A DNA stretch of 64,000 nt from Nostoc sp. MG11 (GCF_014904695.1 NZ_JACXXN010000005.1:186001-250000); one strand, 5' to 3'. Positions 1 through 9,612 are shown, counted from the first letter of the stretch. Notes: generated from the letters alone by a model not told the origin. Translations and numbers: made by a program.

Positions 1-881
1 AAACGTAAGCGTTCTTGTGCTAGAGCCAGTTCTGTTTTTTGGATTTCGTTCAGTAAGCCTTGATAACGAGTAGACTGACTAAGACGAGAAGAAACTAGAG
101 CGTTTTGTGGAGAACGGTTAAGTTGTTCTTCCAAAGATTTTTGACGTGCAAAAGCCTCTTGATACTGAGAACGAGTTGTCTGTCGCTCTTGCTCAATAGT
201 ATTTAAAGCTGTCTCAATTGCTTTAGCTTGTGACTCTGGATCGATTAAATTTTGGTTTCTGCGAAAACGTTGTAAGTTTGCCTCAGACGCGTTTACTTCT
301 TCACTAGCTTTACTCAACTGTTCCCTGATAATTTGCAGACCTTTCTGCAAACGCGAATCCTGCTGTTGTTTGTTGTATTCTAAATAAACTTGCCGAATTG
401 CATTCAGAACTTTTTGTGTCTTCTCTGGATCTATATCGATATATTCAACTTGAAATATTTTAGTAACGACATTATCTTCTTTAGTTCTTAATTGATTTAA
501 GACCAAAGAACTTTTAATTTCAGCTGTTGTTATATTCGGATAGTCAGACTGAAGCTTATCAACCGCTTTTTGAATAAGTCCAGAACTCTGCATCAAGTTA
601 AGCTGGGTCGCCGTATCAATTACAACATTAGAGTCGGTAAACTGATTTTCTGGCCCAATTCCTTCTTTCTTCCCTTGATAATTAGGTTCTATTAGCAGTT
701 GCATCGAACTTTTATAAGTAGGATGTGTCCTAGAAGTTACTATACCTGCAATAGCAATTGAACTAATAAATACTGCTAAAAACCAGGGAAATCGCCGCAC
801 AAGTATTGCAAATAATTGTCCGTAGCCTGGTTCAGTTTCGGGGGCTGTAGTTATATGTGGATTTAGACTATTTTGAATCAC
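1..881 (-). CDS. Wzz/GumC-type polysaccharide chain-length determinant (5' part, cut by window edge)
   Basis: An open frame of 293 codons starts at a GTG (881-879) and runs off the left edge, so only the N-terminal part is visible. The product begins with a short cytoplasmic tail, then a membrane helix near residues 25-45 (FLAVFISSIAIAG), followed by a Wzz-like periplasmic section and a long Gln/Glu/Arg-rich coiled coil. This is the layout of Wzc/GumC-family polysaccharide co-polymerases that set chain length during Wzy-dependent export. The C-terminal tyrosine-kinase part found in many family members would lie outside the window. It is the last visible gene of the minus-strand glycan cluster, about 110 bp after the glycosyltransferase at 995-2095, which supports a role in assembling the same polymer. 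Confidence 0.75.
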   Translation of the reverse strand, partial: MIQNSLNPHITTAPETEPGYGQLFAILVRRFPWFLAVFISSIAIAGIVTSRTHPTYKSSMQLLIEPNYQGKKEGIGPENQFTDSNVVIDTATQLNLMQSSGLIQKAVDKLQSDYPNITTAEIKSSLVLNQLRTKEDNVVTKIFQVEYIDIDPEKTQKVLNAIRQVYLEYNKQQQDSRLQKGLQIIREQLSKASEEVNASEANLQRFRRNQNLIDPESQAKAIETALNTIEQERQTTRSQYQEAFARQKSLEEQLNRSPQNALVSSRLSQSTRYQGLLNEIQKTELALAQERLR

Positions 882-994
882 TTTTATTATCCTTCTCTTC
901 TCTTTGTGACGCTGCCGAAGTTCTGAGCGGAGGCTTCTACGGCTCAGACTTCTGTTTGCGTAGCTTGCTTTGCCGTAGAGGTACACCCAATAAA

Positions 995-2095
995 TCAAAT
1001 GAATGACTGATGCACGCCACGCGTTTGACCAATAATTTTCTCGACTTTACTAAAGAATGCTTTTTCAGAAAAATTTGTCACTGCATGATTACGGATATGA
1101 TCGTAATTCCAAGTGATTTTTCCTGCTTCTAGTAAAGCAGCTTGCAAAGATTCGGGTGTCTGTCTTTTAAAGAAGACCCCTGTTTCTCCAGGTATTTGAG
1201 TATCTAATACTCCACCTGCGCCATAGGCGATGACTGGTGTTCCACTAGCATTAGCTTCTACTGGAACTAAGCCATAGTCTTCTAAAGCTGCAACGATAAT
1301 AGATTTAGCTTTAGAAAATAAGTTTTTGCGTGTTCCATCACTTACGTGTCCTAAGAATTCAATGTTATCTAATGCTTTGGACTTTAACCGTTCTTGTTCT
1401 GGCCCGTCACCTGATATTAATAACCGCCACCCTAACCAATTAAAAGCTTCGATGATTATATCAAGACGTTTATAGCTAATCATTCTAGCTGAGGCCAGAT
1501 AATATTCATCTTTTATATCCGAAAAAACAAAGTTACTAGTATCAATTGGATAGTTGACTACAATTGCGGGTTTACCATAAATACTTTGAATGCGCCGGGC
1601 GACAACACTCGAATTAGCTATGTACAAGTCAGGTTCCTGAGCATAAGTCAGGTCTACGTTTCTCATTAATTGGAAAATATATTCGATTAAAGGAGCAAAG
1701 TATCGATAGTCTCCGTATTCCCGTAAATAAGTTTCTGTGTCCCACAAAAAACGGGTGACATTATGACAAAAGCAAATGTGGCGGGCATTTGGGCGTTTGC
1801 GTACTGCTTTTGCGAAGCTGGTACTACTACTGATAATCAAATCGTACTCTTGCAGATTCAATGCTCGAAAAGCCGGGAAATATAGGGGAGCAATCAGCCT
1901 GAAATACTTTGCTGCACCTGGAATCTTTTGCAGAAAAGTTGTGTTAACTACACGCTCACCTACATCAATAGTTTTTTGGCGATCATACAAAGATGTGAAA
2001 ATATCGGCTTCGGGGTAGCGCTTACATAGCAATTCAAACACGCGCTCTGCCCCACCGAGCTGGGTTAAATAATCATGGACTAGAGCAATTTTCAT
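995..2095 (-). CDS. GT4-family glycosyltransferase
   Basis: 366 aa from ATG. It has the two-Rossmann GT-B layout: an N-terminal acceptor domain opening with KIALVHDYLTQLGGAERV, and a C-terminal nucleotide-sugar domain with SGDGPEQE near residue 230 and the E-x7-E motif (EDYGLVPVE) near residue 272, followed by SGTPVIAYGAGG. These are hallmarks of retaining GT4 enzymes that move a sugar from a nucleotide donor to a lipid-linked glycan on the cytoplasmic face. The first 40 residues resemble the WbaZ/mannosyltransferase-like branch, but the sugar cannot be read from sequence. It sits between the SAF-domain dehydrogenase and the chain-length protein, so a role in building the cluster's repeat unit is inferred. 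Upstream is a 713-bp gap with a dispersed repeat. Confidence 0.85.
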   Translation of the reverse strand: MKIALVHDYLTQLGGAERVFELLCKRYPEADIFTSLYDRQKTIDVGERVVNTTFLQKIPGAAKYFRLIAPLYFPAFRALNLQEYDLIISSSTSFAKAVRKRPNARHICFCHNVTRFLWDTETYLREYGDYRYFAPLIEYIFQLMRNVDLTYAQEPDLYIANSSVVARRIQSIYGKPAIVVNYPIDTSNFVFSDIKDEYYLASARMISYKRLDIIIEAFNWLGWRLLISGDGPEQERLKSKALDNIEFLGHVSDGTRKNLFSKAKSIIVAALEDYGLVPVEANASGTPVIAYGAGGVLDTQIPGETGVFFKRQTPESLQAALLEAGKITWNYDHIRNHAVTNFSEKAFFSKVEKIIGQTRGVHQSFI

Positions 2096-2301
2096 TAATC
2101 TTACCTAAAGTTATAATAAAGCTTTTTTGAAAGTTATCCAATAAGTTACTATCAACAAATTTAGTATTGATTAGAATAACTTTCTCAGAAGTAGATGTAA
2201 TTAAACTTTGTTTGTAACGAGCAATTTATTGCTCTAGATAAGGTTTGAAAGAGTTAAAACTCTTCCTACTAGCTCTCGTTTAATTCAGCACTTTTACTTA
2301 T

Positions 2302-2467
2302 TAGACTTCTTGCAAAATTCCGAAAATTATTAGTGTCATTCTGACCAGAACGTAGCGGAGGGTATCCCTACGCTTAAGCAAGCTAAGCCTTGGTTCCGCA
2401 GGAAGGAATCTCCGAGATGTTTTGCTCCGCTCAACATGACAATTTAAGCATTGATGCAAGAGGTCTA
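2302..2467. repeat. dispersed palindromic repeat (166 bp), copy 1
   Basis: The ends are inverted repeats (TAGACTTCTTGC on the left, GCAAGAGGTCTA on the right, one mismatch) and an inner inverted pair (GTCATTCTGA / CTCAACATGAC) follows. A second copy at 34662-34788 is 127 bp. This copy is longer by about 39 bp because of an extra segment in the middle. No protein-coding frame is apparent; it is a small non-autonomous mobile or palindromic repeat. It lies in the 2096-2808 gap, where nothing else is recognisable. Confidence 0.7.
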
Positions 2468-2808
2468 TTCTTTAGGAGGATATTTGAGAAGTAACAAATA
2501 TTTCTTAGATACCCACAATCAATTTAAAAATGAGGGTTAATAGATTATCAAAGCATTTGGTGTTTTACCAGCAACTTTTCAAATATCCTCTAAATCTTGC
2601 TAGAAATACCTACACTGGTACTATAAAACATTCACAATCTATTGATGATTGAGACCAAAATATTAGATAATAGTAGTAAACCCTTTTCTGAGGATAATGA
2701 CATCATAAGTTTTTGATAAACTTGTTCTGATTTGAGAGCAGGTAGTTAACTCTTGTGATGACCACACATGAAAAATAGTTACTACTAATATCTATAAAAG
2801 TCTAGAAT

Positions 2809-4122
2809 TTACCCAACTGCTGCCAGAATTTTTTCTGAAGCAAAATAAGCGTTTTGCTCAGTTCGTAGTTGGTCACAGAGTCTACCTTTGGGCAATTCTA
2901 CATCTTCGTAAGTGAGGACTTGATCCTTAAGAATATCTCGCTTCAAACGACATCCTTCAGCTAAACCAATTGGTAGAAGATTTTGTTCTTGGACGATGTG
3001 GGAATTTTCACATTGTCCGTAGGTCATGTAGTAACCGATGCCGTCTAAGGTTTCCTCTGCTTTTAGGTCGATTTTGGCAGTGGTGACAACATCCACGAGA
3101 GGGCCAGCCAATGGAGACATAACAGCATCTTGGAACAGGACAGCACGCGCGACAGATAGTGGAACTTCAAAATGACAGAGGTGATAGGGAGTATAGAAGC
3201 TGTAAAGAGGGCCTTCACCTAGTTTGTACAAGTTGAGGTAGTGGCGTTGCTTGGGGTCATCGTGAGTAGCAAATACATACACGCCAGGCCCAGGTTTTGC
3301 TCCAACTACATAATCGACGATACCGCCTAGTTGCTTGAGTTGTTCAACATCGTACAGATGGGTCATTTCTTCAACATAACCGCTGAAGTCATATCCCAGC
3401 ATCCCGCGTTTGGCGACTTTCATACCTGTGGCATTGGCAACGATCGCCTGCTCAAAGGAGATTTTTGTTCCGTCGGCAAAGCTAGCTACCATGTGGGGTT
3501 TTTGACCCCAACGCTTGGCAAATGCTTCTTGGGTGGTGGGATTACGATAGGGGTCTTGAAGTCCTTTAATGTTACCGCACAATAGCGGAGTTAAACCAAT
3601 GCTTTTCACAAATCGGTAAAGATTCATTTGCACTCCTGGCTGATCGCCATCACAAGCGCTGAGAATCACTCCAGCTTTATCGGCATACACTTTGAGGATA
3701 GGGCCGATAGTGCCGTCGAGTTCGGCATTCATCATAATCACATGTTTGCGATGGGCGATCGCTTCTAACACGATATGAGCGCCAAACTCTACAGCACCCG
3801 TGACTTCGATTATGGCCTCGATTCCTTCGGCGCGGCAAAGTAAGTTGGCATCTTCTGTGACGGCACACTTGGAAGAGGCGATCGCATCTTCTAGTTCGCT
3901 GACACTAGCAACAACTTGAATCTCCTCAATTCCTGCTTCTGAATAAGCTTGCTTGGCGGCGTCAATCCCACGGTTAGAGATAGCAACTAACTCCATCCCC
4001 GGAACTGAATTGACAATCTGATTGGCAATTCCTCGACCCATAAAGCCAGCACCAATCATCCCTACTTTGATGGGATTCCCTGCTGCTGCGCGGGTTTGTA
4101 AGGCGCGATCGATAATAATCAT
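2809..4122 (-). CDS. NAD(P)-dependent homoserine-dehydrogenase-like oxidoreductase with C-terminal SAF domain
   Basis: 437 aa from ATG. The N-terminal Rossmann fold shows VGMIGAGFMGRGIANQI near residue 19, and the middle contains DGDQPGVQMNLYRF. The C-terminal roughly 100 residues, with GLAEGCRLKRDI and LTYEDVELP, read as a SAF (antifreeze/flagellar-like) domain. This is the arrangement of COG4091, annotated as predicted homoserine dehydrogenase; some relatives act on sugar acids or branched sugars. The true substrate is unknown. Its position between two glycosyltransferase genes suggests it makes or modifies a sugar-derived precursor for the polymer, which is inference. No frame damage is seen. 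Confidence 0.75.
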   Translation of the reverse strand: MIIIDRALQTRAAAGNPIKVGMIGAGFMGRGIANQIVNSVPGMELVAISNRGIDAAKQAYSEAGIEEIQVVASVSELEDAIASSKCAVTEDANLLCRAEGIEAIIEVTGAVEFGAHIVLEAIAHRKHVIMMNAELDGTIGPILKVYADKAGVILSACDGDQPGVQMNLYRFVKSIGLTPLLCGNIKGLQDPYRNPTTQEAFAKRWGQKPHMVASFADGTKISFEQAIVANATGMKVAKRGMLGYDFSGYVEEMTHLYDVEQLKQLGGIVDYVVGAKPGPGVYVFATHDDPKQRHYLNLYKLGEGPLYSFYTPYHLCHFEVPLSVARAVLFQDAVMSPLAGPLVDVVTTAKIDLKAEETLDGIGYYMTYGQCENSHIVQEQNLLPIGLAEGCRLKRDILKDQVLTYEDVELPKGRLCDQLRTEQNAYFASEKILAAVG

Positions 4123-4237
4123 TAACTAAATTCCTTTATAGAACTGTTTGTTGGTATACCAATTCTCTATATCAGTTATCAGTTATCAATTAATTCCTAT
4201 AAATCAAGAAAACTGATAACTGTTTAGTGTTCACTTA

Positions 4238-5482
4238 TTAGCTATAACTACTAACTGATTGTTTGCTAGATTCAGTGAAAGATGCTTGTTGTTTCTGTCT
4301 ATGGTTTTCTATCATTTGCTCCACAGCATTTCGGTAAGCCTCAGCAAACTTTTCTTTGGTATGATTTTCTCTTGCATATTCCCATGCTTTACGGGACATT
4401 AGTTTTAAGTCTTCTCCAGGTAAATTGGCAATTTTTCTAACTGTTGCCTTAATTTCTTCAAGAGAATAGTTCTTTAGAATTACACCAAAATCGTGAACAT
4501 CTACACCAGACTCGTAGGTTAAAATCGGAATTAACCCGGCTTGCAGACTAGTTATTACGGCTCCTGCCTGCCCCTCAGAAACAGAAGGATAAACAAGTCC
4601 TAAACAGTTATTTGTAATTTCTAAAAACTCAGGACTGCTAACATCAACCCAACCATGAGTATGAATATTTGGTGTTTCATACAACTCTTTATAGAATGCT
4701 TTTTCAAATTCTTTGTCGTTACTGACAGGGCCGCAAACCGTTAAGTGGTATTCTGGCATTTGAGCAAAAGCATCTAAAACTAAGTCTAATCCTTTGAGAA
4801 CTAAAGCACTACCACCAAACCACAGAAAACGCTTTCTTATCGCTTCAAAGTCTTTCTTGTCGGGACAGGGATAAACGTGTGACGAAGAAATAGGAATACG
4901 AAACATCGGTTTGTTAGCGTATTTAAATGTATTAACTGTGAAATCGTTGCCCAACACAGTAGCATAATCGGCATATTCAATTCCCAAGTTAGGCGTTTCA
5001 AACCGCTGCGGACGTAAAGTAATACCTCTACGCTGTTGTAGTTCTAAAAGCCTGTTACATTCAGCCGCATTGCGAAACACCATATTAGCAATGTCAACGT
5101 GAAAAATTTTGATGCAATCTTTATTAAGTAATGGTGTAAGTGCTTCTAGCCGATGACGTAAATCAATAAAAAATGCGTAGTCTTTTTGAGGAACGAATTC
5201 ATCATTGTGGAATTGGATAACATCAACGCTATAACCAAGGTCTAAAAAAGTTTGCGCGATGAGCAGACACTCCCAATTCCAACTTTGGTCATTGGGCACA
5301 GGTTGACCTGGTTTTAACAAGAATGGTTCAATTCGATAAGAAAGAAGTACATTTCCTTTAGAAGGTTGGTTTGGTTTTAGGGAAACAACCTGCAACGTTT
5401 TGATGTAATTGATGCGAGTGTTTACCTTTTTGATCAAAGAAGAGATAGAAGTAGCAAGATGAGATATAGTATTGTTTGGCAT
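4238..5482 (-). CDS. GT4-like glycosyltransferase
   Basis: 414 aa. Residues around 215-230 (RFLWFGGSALVLKGLDLVLDAF) and 245-250 (LTVCGPVSND) fit the start of a GT-B C-terminal donor domain. The later segment PSVSEGQAGAVITSLQAG is where GT4 enzymes carry E-x7-E. Here only the first acidic residue is kept, so the enzyme is either divergent or uses other residues. The C terminus is Gln/Ser-rich and probably disordered. The gene lies in the middle of the glycan cluster, 121 bp after the RmlC-like gene in transcription order. Donor and acceptor are unknown. Confidence 0.75.
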   Translation of the reverse strand: MPNNTISHLATSISSLIKKVNTRINYIKTLQVVSLKPNQPSKGNVLLSYRIEPFLLKPGQPVPNDQSWNWECLLIAQTFLDLGYSVDVIQFHNDEFVPQKDYAFFIDLRHRLEALTPLLNKDCIKIFHVDIANMVFRNAAECNRLLELQQRRGITLRPQRFETPNLGIEYADYATVLGNDFTVNTFKYANKPMFRIPISSSHVYPCPDKKDFEAIRKRFLWFGGSALVLKGLDLVLDAFAQMPEYHLTVCGPVSNDKEFEKAFYKELYETPNIHTHGWVDVSSPEFLEITNNCLGLVYPSVSEGQAGAVITSLQAGLIPILTYESGVDVHDFGVILKNYSLEEIKATVRKIANLPGEDLKLMSRKAWEYARENHTKEKFAEAYRNAVEQMIENHRQKQQASFTESSKQSVSSYS

Positions 5483-5603
5483 TTTGTATTTTCCAATTTT
5501 ATTAGACTCAATAAAGAGGATTTAGCAACTGCTTTTCAGTTTTTAATTGCCAAATGAAGATGATAAAAATAGAGGGCGATCGCAAACTATTTAAAAGCTA
5601 TAT

Positions 5604-6161
5604 TTATCTGGAACTTGTACCTCCAACAGTCATCATTCTCAACAAAGGCCAATTTAAATCTTTCTCAGAAATTTCAGTCACATCTAGAGGCCAATCAATA
5701 TTAAAAAATGGGTCGTCATAGCGTAGACCTTTCTCATACCCAGGCGTGTAAAATTCACCCACTTGATAGACAACTTCAGTCTCATCCACGAGTGCTTGAT
5801 AGCCGTGAGCAAACATTTCTGGAACATATAAGGCGCGGTGGTTGTTTGCTGTGAGTTCTACACCGATGTGTGATAAAAAAGTTGGCGACTCAGGACGCAT
5901 ATCAATAATTACGTCATAAATAGCACCTTTAGTACAGCGAATTAGTTTCGTTTCTGCTGCTGGGAGAGTTTGATAGTGCATTCCCCGCAGAGTACCTTTT
6001 TTGTAGTTAAAAGATAGGTTACATTGAGCTACTGTTGGCTTTAACCCGTGTGCTGCAAATTCTTGAGCGCAGAAAGTCCGCGCGAAAAAACCACGGTGAT
6101 CTGGCTTTTCTTCTAAATCAATGATGAATGCGTCTTTGAGTGCGGTTTCGGTGAATATCAT
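5604..6161 (-). CDS. rfbC: dTDP-4-dehydrorhamnose 3,5-epimerase family protein
   Basis: 185 aa from the ATG at 6161-6159; an in-frame TTG at 6170 adds three residues and is less likely. The RmlC cupin signature is clear: GFFARTFC near residue 25, KGTLRGMHYQ with the catalytic-type His near residue 61, and AHGYQAL and EFYTPGYEKGLRYDDP downstream. RmlC epimerises C3 and C5 of a 4-keto-6-deoxy nucleotide sugar. In a cluster with rfbF (CDP-glucose) and a C-methyltransferase, the substrate may be a CDP- or dTDP-4-keto-6-deoxyhexose rather than strictly the dTDP-rhamnose precursor. No rmlA, rmlB or rmlD is present here. Confidence 0.88.
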   Translation of the reverse strand: MIFTETALKDAFIIDLEEKPDHRGFFARTFCAQEFAAHGLKPTVAQCNLSFNYKKGTLRGMHYQTLPAAETKLIRCTKGAIYDVIIDMRPESPTFLSHIGVELTANNHRALYVPEMFAHGYQALVDETEVVYQVGEFYTPGYEKGLRYDDPFFNIDWPLDVTEISEKDLNWPLLRMMTVGGTSSR

Positions 6162-6205
6162 AGATAACAAGGGTTAGTATTAACAAAAACTTGGCAATTA
6201 ATACA

Positions 6206-7048
6206 CTAGCGGCTATTTTCTAGCTGTTGCTTTAACTCTATTCTGGGATAAGTATCATCCCAGTATTGAGTACAAAGGTCTGGGCGTTCTGGAGGATTAG
6301 CTGTATAACAAAAAAATAAAGCTGAGCGGTCTTCTGTGCGTACTGTTCCGTGATGGAAAGCATTTTTTGTATCTACAATAATGACTGTTCCTGCTGGCCC
6401 TGTACAGGATTTCCAAGCTGATTTGGGAATGACTTCTTTTACTTGTTCATCATTAATACCTAAATAGCTTGACTTCAAAAGCTTGTAGTAAATTCGCCAA
6501 TAATTCAAACTAAATAAGGAGGTTAAGGAACGCGGAATGTATTCAAAAGGCCCGGTCTTTTCATCAACATCATTTAAGTAAATAAAGATTTTGATAATCC
6601 GGCGGTCTTCTGCATCACTATGCCAAAGCAGTGTACCAAACTGATTATCGCTCTTGAAATCTTTGCGTAAGTGTACACCGTGAAAAGTAATAGGAAGACC
6701 AATATAATTTTCGATGATGTTGAGTAGTCTTTTCTCCCTTCCCCAGGTAGAGATTTCTGGTAAACCTGTAACTGTGTAAATTTGCGGCCACTTTTTATCT
6801 AGATGTTCGTTATTTAACTCTTCCATCTGAGATAATTGCACGTAAGCAGTTTTGAGCAGTTCGGAAGTAGAATTTAATCCTAATTCGGCAAGTGTTGTGA
6901 TATAAACGCCGTCTTTTTTAAGAGCATTAAGAATTAGGCGATCGCTTTCTTCCAATGCAGGCAAATTAGCAGCATGTTTCAAAACAGCTAATCTATAAAC
7001 TAACTCAGATCCTAGTGAAGCTATTTTGTCTTTAATGTTGTTAAGCAT
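6206..7048 (-). CDS. PhyH-type Fe(II)/2-oxoglutarate-dependent dioxygenase
   Basis: 280 aa from ATG. The iron ligands are readable: WHSDAE (H-x-D) in the middle and FHHGTV for the distal His, followed by EDRSALFF where the Arg would bind 2-oxoglutarate. This matches the phytanoyl-CoA dioxygenase (PhyH) superfamily, which hydroxylates unactivated carbons with O2 and 2-oxoglutarate. In secondary-metabolite and glycan clusters such enzymes hydroxylate acyl or sugar groups; the target here is unknown. The gene is 7 bp downstream of the GT2 gene, so the two are very likely co-transcribed. Confidence 0.8.
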   Translation of the reverse strand: MLNNIKDKIASLGSELVYRLAVLKHAANLPALEESDRLILNALKKDGVYITTLAELGLNSTSELLKTAYVQLSQMEELNNEHLDKKWPQIYTVTGLPEISTWGREKRLLNIIENYIGLPITFHGVHLRKDFKSDNQFGTLLWHSDAEDRRIIKIFIYLNDVDEKTGPFEYIPRSLTSLFSLNYWRIYYKLLKSSYLGINDEQVKEVIPKSAWKSCTGPAGTVIIVDTKNAFHHGTVRTEDRSALFFCYTANPPERPDLCTQYWDDTYPRIELKQQLENSR

Positions 7049-7055
7049 GGTAAAA

Positions 7056-8096
7056 TCACTTTGTTTTTAATGCAGCTTTAGTACCAAAACGTTTATTATT
7101 AGCTCGCATTTCTTGAGTAGATGTTTCACTAGCTTCGGAGATTTTAAACTCTTTAAAAGCCATGAGATCAAATGCTGAAAAGCTAACTAAAGCTAAAAAC
7201 GGAATGACTATTTTAATAGCAGACAAAGGCCATCTTCTTAAAGCACCTAAGAAGACTTTTAAATTTACTTCTTTACCATTTTGCAAAAGCATCCGCCTGC
7301 AAAACTGCTTAGAATATCCACTCTCCTCCAGTTTTAAAATCACTTCCGGTATATGTTTGTATTGCATTAATAGTGCAGACTTGGGTTCTTTCTGCCAATA
7401 ACTCACACCGACAATACATTCCAAATAAGTCTCTTTAGTAACAATTACACTACCATTAGCTGCACAATAACCAGCTAAATAGGCCAAAGATATCCAGTTA
7501 TTCTCAGCATCTTGCCAAATTTGTAGAGCGCGTTTTACTAAGTCGGTGCGGTACACCGTAGCAGTCAAAAATATAACTGCACCAACACTTTTAGAAAAAC
7601 AATGCTCAAATATTGCTTTACCATCACCACAAGCATCTTCGCTATCAACATCAAACCAGCGATTATCAACTATTGTTGGTGGATGTACTGGTTCTCCAGT
7701 AATTTTATTCCGGCCAGAAAAGTTGAGAAACAGTAATGATAAATCTTCGTGTTGCTTGAGTTTGTCGATGACATAACTAACGGCTCTTTCCTGAATTGGG
7801 TCATCATCGCCAATTGTCCAAACGTATTTTGTTGTTGCAGAGTTGAGGCAATAAATAATATTTTTAACTACGCCTAAATTTTTAAAGTTTTTATTTATTT
7901 TAAATGTGATTGAACTAAGTTGAGTTTGCCACTTTTTTATGACATACTGAGTATTGTCGGTAGAACAATTGTCAGAAACCAAAATTTCACAATCAGACTC
8001 AAAACCTTTAATAGCCTGAGTCAGCCATGCTAGCTGTTTATCAAGTAACTCGGCACGATTATAAGTAGGGATGGCAATGGTTAGTAATTTATTCAT
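7056..8096 (-). CDS. GT2-family glycosyltransferase
   Basis: 346 aa. The N terminus LTIAIPTYNRAELL and the DNCSTDNT loop are typical GT-A nucleotide-binding elements, and GDDDP near residue 118 is the metal-binding DxD region of inverting GT2 enzymes. The C-terminal part (ALSAIKIVIPFLALVSFSAF) has one hydrophobic stretch that could anchor it to the membrane. It is packed 7 bp before the PhyH dioxygenase and is part of the glycan cluster. The sugar transferred is not predictable. Confidence 0.85.
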   Translation of the reverse strand: MNKLLTIAIPTYNRAELLDKQLAWLTQAIKGFESDCEILVSDNCSTDNTQYVIKKWQTQLSSITFKINKNFKNLGVVKNIIYCLNSATTKYVWTIGDDDPIQERAVSYVIDKLKQHEDLSLLFLNFSGRNKITGEPVHPPTIVDNRWFDVDSEDACGDGKAIFEHCFSKSVGAVIFLTATVYRTDLVKRALQIWQDAENNWISLAYLAGYCAANGSVIVTKETYLECIVGVSYWQKEPKSALLMQYKHIPEVILKLEESGYSKQFCRRMLLQNGKEVNLKVFLGALRRWPLSAIKIVIPFLALVSFSAFDLMAFKEFKISEASETSTQEMRANNKRFGTKAALKTK

Positions 8097-8343
8097 GGTG
8101 AGAAATAAAAATCAGTTTTTGTAGAGTTCGCTATACTTTGCAGTCAGATGTAATATCTTAATTTTCAATAGAAAAGCATCGTTCATAAACTACTTCATCT
8201 GTTGATGTACTCAGCCAGGAAAAATTTAAAATTAATAGTGCTAAATTACGATTTTTTTAGTTATTTACCAAACAGTTCTTTTATGAATAATTTCAACTAA
8301 AGAAGCAGTGTAAATTTTTACTTACACTGCTTTTATTTGCAAA

Positions 8344-9612
8344 TTACGATACTACGGATAGCAAATCCCGTACAGGTAACGAATAAACTTGAACTTCAGG
8401 AATTGGCACTACAAACTGTCCACCCCACTCGCTAATAAATGCCATTTGTTCCATAATTTCTTCCTTGAGATTCCAAGGTAAAATTAGTACATAATCTGGT
8501 TTAGTTTCGCGGATTGTGTCTGGATGAAAAATGGGAATATGAGTTCCAGGTAAAAATAATCCCTGTTTATAGGGATTGCGGTCTACTGTGTAATCGATGA
8601 AATCTTTACCAATACCACAGTAATTGAGTAACGTATTACCTTTAGCAGGCGCACCATAACCGGCAATTGATTTACCCTTGGCTTTAGCCGCTAGGATAAA
8701 ACTTAACAGCTTGTGCTTTGTCTCTTTGACTTTTTCTCCAAATGTAATGTAAGTTTCTATCTGGTGTAATCCAGCAGCAATTTCTTTTGCTTTGATTTGG
8801 CTAACTCGTTCGCTAATTATGGGATTATCAGCATAGTCATGTTTGGCGTAAATTCTTAAAGAACCGCCATGAGTTGATAATTCCTCCACATCAAAAAGTT
8901 TTAAATTGTGCGCTGCAAAAATTTTTTCTACAGTGAGGAATGAAAAGTAAGAAAAATGCTCGTGATAGATAGTGTCAAACTGATTTTGTTGAATGAGTTG
9001 TAAAATGTGAGGAAACTCCATTGTCAAGATACCATTCGGCTTGAGAAGGAGTTTTATCCCGGCGATAAAATCATTTAAATTTGGAACGTGAGCTAAGACA
9101 TTGTTGCCTACTAAAAGATCAGCTTGTTTTCCTTGTATAACTAGTTCTTTAGCGGTTTCAACTCCAAAAAACTTGTTTATACTAGGAATACCTTTTTCTT
9201 GGGCTACCTTGGCTATATTCGTTGCTGGTTCTATTCCTAAAACTGGGATTCTTTTCTCTACAAAATATTGCAGTAGATAGCCGTCGTTGCTGGCAATTTC
9301 AATAACTTGAGTGTGATGATTTAAACCAAACTTTTCTACTATCATATCGGTGTAAGCCTTGGCGTGTTTTAGCCAAGTTGCCGAGTAAGAAGAAAAGTAA
9401 GCATAGTCACCAAAAATCTGATCTGGAGTTTCAAACTGTTCTAATTGAACCAATAGAGTATCTTCTGAGATATAAGCGTGGAGTGGATAAAATTTCTCGG
9501 CACTATTTAGCTGTTCCGCTGTTAGATAAGCGTTGGCTAAAGGTGACATCCCTAAATCAACAAACGTATGGTGTAAATGTTGACGACTAAAACGACATTG
9601 TGCAATTACCAT
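8344..9612 (-). CDS. NDP-hexose C-methyltransferase-like SAM methyltransferase, zinc ligands mostly lost
   Basis: 422 aa. The three-part layout of sugar C3-methyltransferases (TylC3/TcaB9 type) is visible: a short N-terminal domain, a Rossmann SAM domain with VIEIASNDGYLLQYF near residue 105, and a C-terminal domain with IAGYGAPAKGNTLLNY. The catalytic-type motif YHEHFSYFS is intact near residue 218. The N-terminal domain normally binds zinc through two CxxC pairs. Here the first reads CRFS and the second position reads ISEDT, so at most one of four cysteines remains. The enzyme probably installs a methyl branch on a 4-keto sugar made by neighbours. It is 108 bp downstream of the epimerase gene. 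Confidence 0.82.
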   Translation of the reverse strand: MVIAQCRFSRQHLHHTFVDLGMSPLANAYLTAEQLNSAEKFYPLHAYISEDTLLVQLEQFETPDQIFGDYAYFSSYSATWLKHAKAYTDMIVEKFGLNHHTQVIEIASNDGYLLQYFVEKRIPVLGIEPATNIAKVAQEKGIPSINKFFGVETAKELVIQGKQADLLVGNNVLAHVPNLNDFIAGIKLLLKPNGILTMEFPHILQLIQQNQFDTIYHEHFSYFSFLTVEKIFAAHNLKLFDVEELSTHGGSLRIYAKHDYADNPIISERVSQIKAKEIAAGLHQIETYITFGEKVKETKHKLLSFILAAKAKGKSIAGYGAPAKGNTLLNYCGIGKDFIDYTVDRNPYKQGLFLPGTHIPIFHPDTIRETKPDYVLILPWNLKEEIMEQMAFISEWGGQFVVPIPEVQVYSLPVRDLLSVVS

